Made by a program: the position numbers and the translations under genes | Shown here: positions 63,940-64,000 of the stretch, piece by piece | Layout of the letters: the number at the start of each line of letters is the position of its first letter | How positions within the stretch are numbered: position 1 is the first letter of the stretch | Origin: an uncultured Maribacter sp. | GTDB taxonomy: Bacteria > Bacteroidota > Bacteroidia > Flavobacteriales > Flavobacteriaceae | Assembly: GCF_947495965.1 (NCBI RefSeq) | Contig: NZ_CANMBB010000002.1 | Span: 1 to 64,000 of the forward strand | DNA length: 64,000 nucleotides | Direction: 5' to 3' | Notes under the pieces: model-generated | Databases searched by the model: none | Told to the model about the DNA's origin: nothing | The model's input: the letters and a program-made list of their open reading frames with translations, nothing else

Positions 63940-64000
63940 ATATTATTTAAAATAAAAAATTAAACCTCTAAGATAGTTTATAAATACTTATAAATAAAAA

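Overview
The window is a contiguous piece of a Bacteroidota chromosome, almost certainly a marine-type member of the Flavobacteriaceae. The evidence is the strong A+T bias, Bacteroidota-restricted families (DUF4290, DUF5777, DUF2911, a fused ResB-CcsA cytochrome c maturation protein, BshB1 for bacillithiol, TPR histidine kinases), weak ribosome binding sites, and occasional TAnnTTTG-type -7 elements typical of the phylum. There are 63 protein genes (one frameshifted), two tRNAs and one gene fragment. I see no insertion sequence, integrase, prophage or CRISPR array. Genus is not determinable from sequence alone.

Region by region. (1) 85-7483: a membrane-bound one-component LytTR regulator with a Cache-like outer sensor sits between two paralogous envelope operons. 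Each contains a YceI-like protein, an N-terminally anchored OB-fold protein and a DUF5777 beta-barrel; the right-hand operon also carries a duplicated YxWPLYYF-type lipoprotein and a haem c lipoprotein. This is the best candidate for an undescribed system. (2) 7652-9326: a small unknown protein and a self-inhibited Fic AMPylator-type protein. (3) 9590-21421: housekeeping genes (mnmE, dnaN, SAM hydroxide adenosyltransferase, phoH, purC, DnaQ-like exonuclease, cNMP/CBS/DUF294 protein), interrupted by a 1.9-kb segment bordered by a duplicated dnaN 3' end. (4) 21757-32775: GH2 beta-galactosidase, tRNA-Met, class IV aminotransferase, AlgH, HU, fmt, recQ, and a DUF493/DUF4290/murA group.

(5) 32834-38740: a stress or light-response-like block (pirin, VOC, GNAT, NTF2-like, photolyase, SDR, SRPBCC) with an 11-bp inverted repeat in its promoter, then a DUF2911 protein. 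(6) 38916-46349: a galactose operon read leftward: large PIG-L deacetylase, a 36-residue membrane peptide, an SSS symporter, a Nudix-type regulator, galK and galT, with a perfect palindrome upstream of galK and a related site upstream of the regulator. (7) 46438-50739: MscS-like channel, lipoprotein, frameshifted beta-barrel, maf/KdsC-like/DUF2520 operon. (8) 50889-59192: cytochrome c maturation, bshB1, and two paralogous TPR histidine kinases. (9) 59327-63939: tRNA-His, M28 peptidase, and a three-gene operon with a CrtI-like oxidoreductase, a GDSL hydrolase and a membrane protein.

Functional themes are envelope redox or lipid handling (region 1, ccsBA, bshB1), galactoside use (GH2, symporter, galK, galT) and core replication, translation and cell-wall synthesis. 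All functional calls come from motif recognition and context; no database search was run.
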